A stretch of 6,192 bases of DNA, from positions 1-6,192 of the forward strand of contig JAOZNS010000160.1 of assembly GCA_029933635.1 (NCBI GenBank), written 5' to 3'. Below the pieces are notes generated by a model, which searched no databases, was not told where the DNA came from, and saw only the letters and a list, made by a program, of their open reading frames with translations. The position numbers and the translations under genes are program-made. Positions 1 to 5,091 of this stretch are shown here, piece after piece. Position 1 is the first letter of the stretch, and each line of letters opens with the position of its first letter. The stretch comes from Candidatus Zixiibacteriota bacterium. GTDB lineage: Bacteria; Zixibacteria; MSB-5A5; SM1-73.

Positions 1-47
1 TTTATAACCCATTGTTATTCCAAAAGTTATAACTGCAACTGTCAAAC

Positions 48-701
48 TTGGGTTGGAGTGTTTCATCATTGCTTCAGCGGATTGGAAGAGGCAATCGGCG
101 CACGCAAAAGTGTAGAGTTCTTGCCATATTCAATTCCGAAGAGGAGAAGTTAATGTTTGAACAGATGTTCAGGGTTTCGATTGAAGGATATGTAGAGCGA
201 GTAGAATATTTACCAGAACTATCTATAGTTGTACAACAAATATTCTCCTCTCTCTATACAACCCCGAATGGATTAAAAAGTGGTTATTTTATGGAACTTT
301 TCGATGAATTCTGTTCGGAGAGTGATTTAAAAGACATATTGAGTCATTTAACAAAAAGGGGATGGATAGAGAAGAGACATGACAAATGGTATGCAACAAC
401 CAAATTGATGGATTGGGGTGAAAAGGGTAAAATCCACTCAAATATACCCTTTATTAAGACATTAAAAATTGTGGATGTGAATTCTAAACAAATCATTGGT
501 GAGGTACAATACACTATTGATGATATTTTCGTGCTTGCTGGGAAAGTTTGGAATGTGGTTCACGTATCAGGCGATAAGATTTACGTAAAGCTTGAAAAGA
601 CTAAAGAATTTACAGCGAAATTCAAAAGCCACACATCAAAAGGTTATTTCTATTATTTTTTGCCAAAACATCTAAGAGAAAGCAGAAGTGTTGTAAAATG
701 A
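48..701 (+). pseudogene. C-terminal remnant of an Lhr-like DEAD/DEAH-box helicase
   Basis: The 217-codon frame opens with WSVSSLLQRIGRGNRR (residues 3-18), which matches helicase superfamily 2 motif VI (Q-R-I-G-R) as it appears in Lhr-like ATP-dependent helicases. Later, EVQYTIDDIFVLAGKVWNVV (about residues 152-171) matches the 'F-LaG-W-V' segment of the Lhr C-terminal region. Between them is helical sequence (residues about 80-125) of winged-helix type. Walker A, DEAD/DEAH box and motifs III-V are all missing. In-frame TAA at 30-32 closes the frame just upstream, so the missing part does not simply continue off the window edge. The 'start' at 48 is a TTG with no ribosome binding site and is unlikely to be real. 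Intact relatives couple ATP hydrolysis to nucleic-acid unwinding, in DNA repair or defence islands. This piece could not do that. Either it is a decayed gene or a frameshift lies within the first 50 bases. The family call is fairly sure; the exact subfamily is not. Confidence 0.75.
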
Positions 702-702
702 A

Positions 703-805
703 TGATGCCACCGCCGCCCAAACGCCTTCCAACAGTAGTAATGAAAAAATGCAAACACTGATTGATGGTGGCATTTGTGTCGGAAGGCGCTTCGCGGCCC
801 TTCCG
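703..805. repeat. Palindrome-rich spacer between helicase remnant and nucleotidyltransferase
   Basis: Three inverted repeats lie here. ATGCCACC (705-712) pairs with GGTGGCAT (767-774). CGCCTTCC (723-730) pairs with GGAAGGCG (782-789). The hairpin 781-790/794-805 is CGGAAGGCGC-TTC-GCG-[GC]-CCTTCCG, with a 2-nt bulge. The first two pairs cross rather than nest, and the second competes with the third, so they cannot all form a simple stem at once. The region is GC-rich compared with the helicase remnant just before it. The reading frame that opens at ATG 698 and runs through it gives low-complexity translation and is probably not protein. I do not recognise the element; it has the same flavour as the structured repeats further along but no clear sequence match. 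Confidence 0.5.
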
Positions 806-848
806 CAAAAGCGCCGTACCGTGGTCCGAAGCTCCGATCCCCGTTTTT

Positions 849-1124
849 TGGTAAATCGAGTGAAAGATCATTTGATAAAGATATATGGGGACAAGATTAG
901 AAAGGTTATTCTATATGGTTCGCATGTAAGAAGCTACGAGAGATTCCGATATTGATATACTTGTGTTAGTTGATGAATCACTTAATCCTTCAAAAGTCAG
1001 GAAAAGCCTGAGCGATTTTCTCTTCGATATACTTCTCCGTTTCGGAGTTTCTAAGAAATTCCGAAACGGGGGGATGTTTGAATTCCGCACTCATGCACGG
1101 ATGAGTGCGGGACTTCAAGGGTGA
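849..1124 (+). pseudogene. Frameshifted MNT-type nucleotidyltransferase (MntA-like antitoxin), 3' end replaced
   Basis: The frame around 860 reads VKDHLIKIYGDKIRKVILYGS, then HVRSYE. After a one-base shift at about 941, the frame starting at 942 continues DSDIDILVLVDES, then KVRKSLSDFLFDILLRFGV. Joined, these give the minimal nucleotidyltransferase signature: G-S in the active-site loop followed by D-x-D (DSDID). This is the fold of MntA antitoxins, which modify HEPN toxins. The sequence carries one base too many (or two too few) between GAG 938-940 and GAT 942-944. Family resemblance ends at about position 1049. From there the frame runs through a 33-nt palindrome and stops at TGA 1122. No HEPN partner is present. 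The start is unclear: TTG 849 or GTG 860 would fit, both without a convincing ribosome binding site. The longer frame from ATG 698 translates the palindromic spacer and is probably artefactual. The family call is secure; function is doubtful. Confidence 0.7.
1037..1118. repeat. Two long back-to-back palindromes
   Basis: The first palindrome pairs 1037-1051 with 1055-1069, 15 base pairs including one G-T pair, closing a three-base TAA loop (1052-1054). The second pairs CCGCACTCAT (1085-1094) with ATGAGTGCGG (1101-1110) around GCACGG, and continues outward after an internal loop as TTGAA (1078-1082) with TTCAA (1114-1118). They begin where resemblance to the nucleotidyltransferase stops, which suggests an insertion into or replacement of its 3' end. 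No T-tract follows either stem, so they are not ordinary intrinsic terminators. They could act as folded single-stranded DNA or as RNA structure; nothing here decides between them. Confidence 0.6.
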
Positions 1125-1131
1125 CAGCGGA

Positions 1132-1226
1132 GCAATCCGAGCCGGCGTAGGATTGCGAAGCGCCATAGGGCCGGTGAGGCCCTCTGGAGAAGTTAGCAAC
1201 CGCAAAGAAGCTAAGTTCTGGAGAGG
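1132..1226. other. Cluster of three hairpins, possible structured RNA
   Basis: Three stems follow each other. GCAATCC (1132-1138) pairs with GGATTGC (1150-1156). AGGGCC (1167-1172) pairs with GGCCCT (1178-1183) around GGTGA. A long imperfect inverted repeat joins 1181-1197 and 1210-1226: CCTCT and AGAGG, AGAA and TTCT, TTAGC and GCTAA, separated by symmetric G/G and GG/GG mismatches. The last stem shares three bases with the second, so the two are mutually exclusive at that point, as in a switch. The DNA lacks long coding frames on the + strand, and the minus-strand frame across it is not protein-like. I do not recognise a known RNA family, and it shows no tRNA T-loop. Confidence 0.4.
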
Positions 1227-1487
1227 GTTAAGCTTGCTTTAGTTATAACCGTTCTCAAATAGTTCATTGAAAATCGCAATTATCCGTTTATGTTAAATGT
1301 GAAGAAGGAGGGAGTTAGGGTGTGTAAAGAAGGAACTTTCGTAATTTTTCGGATTGCACGGTGTTATCGCACTCGGACAGGGATGTATATGCGAACTGTT
1401 CGCATATCCCTCAAATATGGAGGTATACCCGAACAGTTCGGATATGAATGAGTTATCGGAAATGGCTAATACAAATATGAGGTAAAA
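1227..1487 (+). promoter_or_regulatory. Leader of the nuclease gene with two CGAAC-N-GTTCG palindromes
   Basis: No gene is visible in 1227-1380. A perfect 21-bp odd palindrome, ATAT-GCGAAC-T-GTTCGC-ATAT, spans 1387-1407. A second, CCGAAC-A-GTTCGG, spans 1429-1441 and also has AT-rich flanks. Both share the core CGAAC-N-GTTCG, with centres at 1397 and 1435, 38 bp apart and 53-91 bp upstream of the start codon. This placement suits a pair of operators for a dimeric regulator. They resemble the Gram-positive LexA box, CGAAC-N4-GTTCG, but the one-base spacer argues against LexA. They could instead be hairpin arms of a degenerate structured repeat ending in GTTATCGG (1452-1459). I see no convincing -35/-10 pair. 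Confidence 0.4.
1452..1465 (+). repeat. Cassette-boundary-like motif GTTATCGGAAATGG
   Basis: The motif repeats almost exactly at the end of repeat A (3020-3033, GTTATCGGAAATTG) and is related to GTTATATGCCATTG (3895-3908) and GTTATACGCCATTT (5866-5879). It stands 36 bases before the nuclease start codon. In integrons, the 3' end of each attC site carries a core of the type GTTRRRY that is cut after the G. This motif is similar but does not match that consensus strictly, having T at the fifth position. A matching left end (CCGATAAC) is not found upstream, so this would be a truncated or diverged site. Confidence 0.45.
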
Positions 1488-2813
1488 ATGGCATCTATTA
1501 TATTACCCGATTTACCGAAAGGAAAAGAATTTGAAGAATACATCTCTGCCTTTTTTCAATCAGGTGGTAATTATTATATCGAAAGAAATATCATCGAAAG
1601 GGAGATTGAAGAGGTTTTGGAGTTAGATATTATCACCACAGATTACACCTCCTTTCCACCTGAAATTAAACTTCTCGAAGTAAAATCAAGGGATTGGCAT
1701 TTCCCAGATTTATTTAAAGTGCGGGGTTGGATGGATTATCTAAGTATTGATAAAGGAGTATTTATTGCTAGTAAGGAAAGGGAGAACTTAAATTTTTTCA
1801 GGGAGAAGGCTAAGAGACTAAATATTGATTTAGTGGTAATTCCTGACTTAAACAAGTCAAAAGAAGCATTATCTGAACTTGTAAGTAATAAAAGTATTGA
1901 AGTTGTGGATATTTCAACTTGGAGATTCTCTTATTGGGTTGAACGCAATTTATTGAAACGCCTAAACCATAAGAAAAAATCCCACCCAGATAATAAATGT
2001 TTTAAAGCTTTAGAGGATTATTATTTTAAAGTAAACAATGGGATATTCTTTACTGAAAATATTGTCCAAAAAGTGCATGAGTTATACTCTACCTTCCAAC
2101 AATTTCCACGCATTTCAGCTAAATGTGGAAATGAACTTATAGGGAACAATTTTGATGAGGAGTATGATATCCTACCGAAACAGATCTATGACGATACTTA
2201 CTATAAATGCAGTTACAATGATATTCAAATATCTACGTTTATAGAGCATCGAGCAAGATTGGCTATATTAAAAAATGCAATAGATTACAAATTATATAAA
2301 AAGGCTGGAGTAGAAAATAAAACTCAAGATGTCCCCTTCTGGAAAATAGCAGGGTTAGATTTTGAAATATCATTGTTAGATTTACTGCCACCATCATTTA
2401 AAAAAGGGCTAGATGAGATTTCTAAACATGAATACTTCCACAAGTATCCCGTTTTCTGGCAATGGTTCATGTGGTTATTTGGTGGGTTTATTTTGAAAGA
2501 TTACGAAGAAAAAGAGTATGAAGTATTATCTCAAAAAACAGAAATTCCTATAGATGAAATACCCAATGCTTTAGAATCATGCCAAATTTTATTCCCTCAA
2601 GATGATGGATGGTTTATGGATTTATCTCCAAACTCGAACATAAAAATGATGAAAATGTTCCCAGTCCCTTTTATGGGAGTCGGTGCGAATTACAGAAGGT
2701 TACTTTACACCCAATCTGGGAAATTTGAAGATCTTGAGCTTACTGGAATGCATACCTTAAACGATTTAATTAAATGGAATAATTTGGTAGTAGAGGTGTT
2801 AAAAAATGAATAG
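1488..2813 (+). CDS. PD-(D/E)XK nuclease-like protein with a long unassigned C-terminal region
   Basis: This 441-residue protein shows an N-terminal restriction-endonuclease-like signature. The helix GKEFEEYI (12-19) carries a conserved-type Glu (E16). Strand ELDIIT (45-50) supplies D47, and strand LLEVKSR (62-68) supplies the E64-x-K66 pair. A helix that begins near LFKVRGWMDYL (75-85) follows. Order and spacing fit Mrr-like and related nucleases, which cut DNA by metal-dependent hydrolysis. Residues about 145-441 are rich in aromatic and charged residues and I do not recognise a domain; they may recognise substrate or partner. No signal peptide or membrane segment is evident, so it should be cytoplasmic. 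ATG 1488 is preceded by TGAGGT (1478-1483) at short spacing. The stop at 2811 lies 8 bases before repeat A, and the boundary motif 1452-1465 precedes the start, so the gene fills one cassette-like unit. A defence or DNA-processing role is inferred only from the domain and the neighbours. Confidence 0.6.
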   Translation: MASIILPDLPKGKEFEEYISAFFQSGGNYYIERNIIEREIEEVLELDIITTDYTSFPPEIKLLEVKSRDWHFPDLFKVRGWMDYLSIDKGVFIASKERENLNFFREKAKRLNIDLVVIPDLNKSKEALSELVSNKSIEVVDISTWRFSYWVERNLLKRLNHKKKSHPDNKCFKALEDYYFKVNNGIFFTENIVQKVHELYSTFQQFPRISAKCGNELIGNNFDEEYDILPKQIYDDTYYKCSYNDIQISTFIEHRARLAILKNAIDYKLYKKAGVENKTQDVPFWKIAGLDFEISLLDLLPPSFKKGLDEISKHEYFHKYPVFWQWFMWLFGGFILKDYEEKEYEVLSQKTEIPIDEIPNALESCQILFPQDDGWFMDLSPNSNIKMMKMFPVPFMGVGANYRRLLYTQSGKFEDLELTGMHTLNDLIKWNNLVVEVLKNE

Positions 2814-2821
2814 TGAGCCAC

Positions 2822-3029
2822 TTCCGATAACAGCGGACATACGGATACGCTTCGCTATGCCCAAATTCGGCAAAGCCGAACTTCGTATGTCCGCAGAACG
2901 ATAGGCGAAATGTCGCTGGCTACGCCACGAAGCCGAGGCGTAACCAGACCTTGGAGCTTATATAAGCCACCAAGCTAAATAGAGGCGCCACTTCACCTAT
3001 CTGGCGGGTAAGCGGCTCCGTTATCGGAA
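2822..3029 (+). repeat. Structured repeat A, bounded by a 10-bp inverted repeat
   Basis: The element starts TTCCGATAAC (2822-2831) and ends with its exact reverse complement GTTATCGGAA (3020-3029). It holds four arms. Arm one is an 11-bp perfect stem, GCGGACATACG (2833-2843) with 2884-2894, whose loop contains TTCGGC-AAA-GCCGAA (2866-2880). A 17-nt stem, 2900-2916 with 2985-3001 (14 pairs), encloses TGGCTACGCC (2917-2926) with GGCGTAACCA (2937-2946). It also encloses CTTGG (2950-2954) with CCAAG (2970-2974), around the palindrome GCTTATATAAGC. Repeat B has the same plan with changed stems. It could be an unusually long attC-like recombination site, a MITE or a structured RNA. It sits between the nuclease stop and the toxin-antitoxin start. 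Confidence 0.75.
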
Positions 3030-3077
3030 ATTGCTTTTAATCTAAGAATTATAAGATAAAATTGGAGGTATGAGAAG

Positions 3078-3272
3078 ATGGAAGAGAAGGAATTAATCGC
3101 CAAGGAGATAGAGAATATCCCTGAGCCATATCTCATAGAGATACTGGATTTTATCCGATTTTTGAAGACTAAAGCTTTGGAACAAAAGATGGAACTTGCG
3201 TTAGCAAGTGAAGTGTCTCTTAAAAAAGATTGGCTGAAACCTGAAGAGGATGAAGCATGGAAAGATTTATGA
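3078..3272 (+). CDS. DUF2281-type antitoxin of a MazF-family toxin-antitoxin pair
   Basis: The protein has 64 residues. An N-terminal helix, ENIPEPYLIEILDFIRFLK (12-30), is followed by a linker. The C-terminal tail is acidic and tryptophan-containing (DWLKPEEDEAW, 51-61). This pattern is typical of DUF2281 proteins encoded just before MazF or PIN toxins. It would bind and neutralise the toxin encoded next, with the C-terminal tail the likely toxin-binding part. GGAGG (3064-3068) lies 9 bases before ATG 3078, a good ribosome binding site. The stop overlaps the toxin start as ATGA (3269-3272), so translation of the two is probably coupled. The leader after boundary GTTATCGG (3020) is AT-rich (for example TATAAGATAAAAT, 3050-3062) and could hold a promoter, though no well-spaced pair is clear. 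The frame appears intact, unlike the toxin's. Antitoxins of this type usually help autoregulate their operon; no clear operator is seen. Confidence 0.8.
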   Translation: MEEKELIAKEIENIPEPYLIEILDFIRFLKTKALEQKMELALASEVSLKKDWLKPEEDEAWKDL

Positions 3273-3588
3273 AAGGGGATGTAGTAGTAGTTCTTTTCCC
3301 CTTCTCAGATTTAACCCAAGCTAAAAGACGACCAGCTTTAGTAATTGCAGAGTTAGAAGGCGATGATTTGATTCTTTGCCAGATAACCAGTCACTCTATT
3401 AGAGACAGTACGCCGTTTCAATTAATGAGAATGATTTTGAAACCGGGACGCTTAGGCGAAGAAGTAATGTGCGACCTAACCGCATATTCACGGCAGATCG
3501 TCATATCATCCTCTATCGAGTTGGTCATCTTAAACCTGAAAAGATCAATCAGATAATTGAGAGGATAGTATCTATCCTTCGACAATGA
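3269..3588 (+). pseudogene. MazF/PemK-family endoribonuclease toxin, frameshifted
   Basis: The N-terminal part reads MKGDVVVVLFPFSDL, then KRRPALVIAE, the hallmark of MazF/PemK toxins, small barrel-fold RNases that cut mRNA. I prefer ATG 3269 over ATG 3257. It gives the usual M-K-G-D start, forms an ATGA overlap with the antitoxin and follows a purine-rich GGAAAG (3259-3264). The frame from 3269 ends at 3556 with a tail unlike the family (about residue 66 on). From about 3464, a different frame resumes family-like sequence: SNVRPNRIFTADRHIILY, then RVGHLKPEKINQIIERIVSI and a stop at 3586. One missing base near 3456-3466 explains both. Corrected length would be about 106 residues, normal for the family. 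The stop lies 10 bases before repeat B, the same spacing style as for the nuclease gene. Either the toxin is dead, leaving an orphan antitoxin, or the base was lost in sequencing. Confidence 0.8.
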
Positions 3589-3598
3589 AATATCCAAC

Positions 3599-3797
3599 TT
3601 CCGATAACAGAGCGTATCTGGCTACGGTGTTACGCACCTTCGCCCAAATTCCCCTTCGGGAAACTTCAGATACGCTCGGAACGATAGGTTAAATGTTGCT
3701 GGTTACGCCACGAGGCCGAGGTGTAACCAAACTTTTGTGCTTATATAGGGGCGACATTTAGCCCCTCTGAGCGGCGAGTAAGCGGCTTCGCTATCGT
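3599..3797 (+). repeat. Structured repeat B, second copy of repeat A
   Basis: It begins with the same TTCCGATAAC (3599-3608). The first stem is GAGCGTATCTG (3610-3620) with 3667-3677, 11 perfect pairs of different sequence from repeat A. The inner hairpin is TTCCC-CTTC-GGGAA (3649-3662), at the place where repeat A has TTCGGC-AAA-GCCGAA. The long stem is 3683-3699 with 3751-3767 (13 Watson-Crick and 2 G-T pairs of 17). It encloses TGGTTACGCC (3700-3709) with GGTGTAACCA (3720-3729). A G-C pair of copy A (2907/2994) is T-A here (3690/3760), and the C/A mismatch in copy A's enclosed hairpin becomes a T-A pair. The right end reads CTATCGTCC (3791-3799) and has lost the exact terminal inverted repeat; it pairs instead with CGATAG at 3682-3687. 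The third arm of copy A is not preserved. Confidence 0.75.
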
Positions 3798-3911
3798 CCA
3801 CCCCTGCCTGCGGCAAGCAGGCGCAAATTTGCTTACCCAATCCGCTGGAGTGAAACAAACTTTCCTTCCGGTCAACTTCGCATACCCGCCGTCCGTTATA
3901 TGCCATTGCTT
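3798..3911 (+). repeat. Tail after repeat B, ending in boundary motif GTTATATG
   Basis: No gene is visible here. GCCTGC (3806-3811) pairs with GCAGGC (3817-3822) around GGCAA, and GCAAATTTGC (3823-3832) is a perfect palindrome directly after it. The last part, 3876-3907, runs CTTCGC, TACCCGCC, CCGTTATA, GCCATT. It recurs almost base for base at 5848-5878 after the methyltransferase gene. Its GTTATATGCCATTGCTT resembles GTTATCGGAAATTGCTT at the end of repeat A, so the peptidase gene, like the antitoxin gene, starts about 50 bases after such a boundary. This looks like the right end of another, diverged copy joined to repeat B. Confidence 0.55.
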
Positions 3912-3946
3912 ATAATTTGATGACGAAGTTGAAACTATAAATCATT

Positions 3947-4849
3947 ATGAAAGAGATTACAACATTCAAGAATGGACCTTGCTACTACGATCTGAATATA
4001 GGTGAGCGTATAACGGTCAATTCTCAAGTAATTGAACTGGTAGATACATCTTTCACTGGACCGGAAGGAAAAGGAGCAATGGCTTCAGATGGGATGATAG
4101 TTCTCGAGGTGAATGGAGTTCAAAAAAATCTCGTCTTAGGATCGCATATATCCAATATGACATTGCGGATTGGTGCTGAGATGATACGAAGTTTTAATGC
4201 AAGGCCATACCGATTGAAACGTCAGAACGAATGCTGGAAGCTTTTCCACGATGCAAGGATCTTCATCTCTTTAACGCCTCATCTAACGTCCTTAAAGCAT
4301 TATCGCTTTCCTCTTCGCCTCCAGAACTGGGATTGGTCAAGGGAATCAAACCATTTGACAAAGTATTCTGGAGTTTATAAATGGGGAGAGCCGACCCACA
4401 TAGGGGTAGACATTAATGTTCCAATTGGAGCTCCCGTCATCTCCTGTCAGGCAGGTATTGTCGGTTTTATAGGACTATACAAGGAGGAAGACAAGGACGG
4501 CTCTGGTGGACTTGGTATCTTAGTTATTGGGGATGACAATGTTGTCTATGGATATTGGCACTTATCAGCGACTGAGGTAATAATAGGAAAGCGAGTCAGG
4601 GGCGGTCAACTCTTGGGTTACAGTGGTAACAGCGGGTTTGAGGGGCATCTTGATTGGCAACCTCATCTACATTTTGAAATGTGGCTTTTGACAGACAATA
4701 TCGGCAAGTTTCAGATAAGAGAAGGACGTGATTATGATGATCATTTGAAACACTTATGGGTTCCTGAAGGGGGCATCTGTATAAATCCCTTCCCATATCT
4801 TTGTGGGTGGTATGATAATGATCAGAACCATTCCGCCGAAAATCGTTGA
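3947..4849 (+). CDS. M23-type metallopeptidase domain protein, no signal peptide
   Basis: The protein has 300 residues. Residues about 145-250 form an M23/LytM-like peptidase domain: H151-x3-D155 (THIGVDINVPIGAPV), a Gly-rich strand region (184-195), YWHLS with H205, GKRVRGGQLLGYSGNSG (214-230) and HLHFE with H240 and H242. H151, D155 and H242 would bind zinc and H205/H240 support catalysis, as in lysostaphin-type enzymes that cut glycine-containing peptide bridges in peptidoglycan. The N-terminal 140 residues are not recognised. No signal peptide or membrane segment is visible. That is odd for an enzyme acting on the wall and suggests cytoplasmic action, release by lysis, or a non-wall substrate. 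The region before ATG 3947 is AT-rich (TATAAT at 3911-3916) and lacks a clear Shine-Dalgarno motif, so the start is uncertain. The gene lies between boundary 3895 and short repeat C. Confidence 0.8.
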   Translation: MKEITTFKNGPCYYDLNIGERITVNSQVIELVDTSFTGPEGKGAMASDGMIVLEVNGVQKNLVLGSHISNMTLRIGAEMIRSFNARPYRLKRQNECWKLFHDARIFISLTPHLTSLKHYRFPLRLQNWDWSRESNHLTKYSGVYKWGEPTHIGVDINVPIGAPVISCQAGIVGFIGLYKEEDKDGSGGLGILVIGDDNVVYGYWHLSATEVIIGKRVRGGQLLGYSGNSGFEGHLDWQPHLHFEMWLLTDNIGKFQIREGRDYDDHLKHLWVPEGGICINPFPYLCGWYDNDQNHSAENR

Positions 4850-5072
4850 GTTATCAAAGGGCGATAATGATCCAGTACCTGTGCAGAAGCAGATGGTAGA
4901 GTTATTCCATGAGCCTGGTTGCCCTGGGCGGATAATGGCTATCGTTGTAACGAATAATTACGGACAGCCTGGCGTCGGGCAGAAGCTCATGACTTCTAAT
5001 AGCGTGTTTGCGGTTCGCCATCGCTCACCCAAATGGCCTTCGGCACTTCCCAAACACGTAAACCTTAGGTGA
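4812..5072 (+). CDS. Doubtful small ORF overlapping the peptidase gene end
   Basis: A frame with possible starts at GTG 4803, ATG 4812 or ATG 4818 overlaps the last 30-50 bases of the peptidase gene and stops at 5070. Its first 60 or so residues (for example VPVQKQMVELFHEPGCPGRI, then MAIVVTNNYGQPGVGQ) look like a real protein. The last 20 or so are encoded by repeat C and probably are not the original C-terminus. TAA and TAG lie in one of the other frames at 4997-5002, just at the repeat's left edge, so a lost base upstream could hide a normal stop there. GGTGG (4807-4811) gives a weak ribosome binding site for ATG 4818. I recognise no family. It may be a small translationally coupled gene, the remnant of one, or chance. 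Confidence 0.35.
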   Translation: MIMIRTIPPKIVELSKGDNDPVPVQKQMVELFHEPGCPGRIMAIVVTNNYGQPGVGQKLMTSNSVFAVRHRSPKWPSALPKHVNLR

Positions 5073-5076
5073 AACT
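4993..5076 (+). repeat. Structured repeat C, short form
   Basis: TTCTAATAG is followed by the stem CGTGTTTG (5003-5010) with CAAACACG (5051-5058), 8 perfect pairs. The loop holds CCCAAAT, then GCC-TTC-GGC (5036-5044), then ACTTC. This is the order seen in repeats A and B: variable stem, CCCAAAT, inner hairpin, ACTT. Downstream, AACCTTAGGTGAAA (5061-5074) aligns with AACGATAGGCGAAA (2898-2910) and AACGATAGGTTAAA (3681-3693). The long second arm of A and B is absent, and the methyltransferase ribosome binding site follows at once. It may be the minimal functional form of the repeat family. Confidence 0.65.
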
Positions 5077-5091
5077 CCAGGGTGATAGATT

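Noticed and set aside
1..50. Helicase motif V in another frame just upstream of motif VI
   Set aside because: Frame 2 reads TATVKLGL, faintly like motif V, but the distance to motif VI is much too short and the match may be chance.
698..848. N-terminal extension of the nucleotidyltransferase from ATG 698
   Set aside because: The ATGA overlap with the helicase stop looks attractive, but the translation covers GC-rich inverted repeats and does not resemble the family's N-terminus.
653..871. 72-codon minus-strand frame
   Set aside because: It runs through the palindromic spacer and the end of the helicase frame, has no ribosome binding site and is not protein-like.
990..1205. 71-codon minus-strand frame
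   Set aside because: It covers the hairpin cluster, where palindromes create open frames on both strands; no family resemblance.
1132..1226. tRNA or group II intron fragment
   Set aside because: There is no TTC-type T-loop or CCA-like acceptor pairing, and no intron boundary or domain V pattern.
1387..1441. LexA/SOS boxes
   Set aside because: The half-sites match the Gram-positive box, but the spacer is one base instead of four.
2822..3797. CRISPR array
   Set aside because: Only two long copies, separated by genes, with no short regular repeat-spacer pattern.
3703..3906. 67-codon minus-strand frame
   Set aside because: It is the reverse strand of repeat B and its tail.
4596..4796. 66-codon minus-strand frame
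   Set aside because: It is a shadow of the peptidase gene, which has clear catalytic motifs in the + frame.
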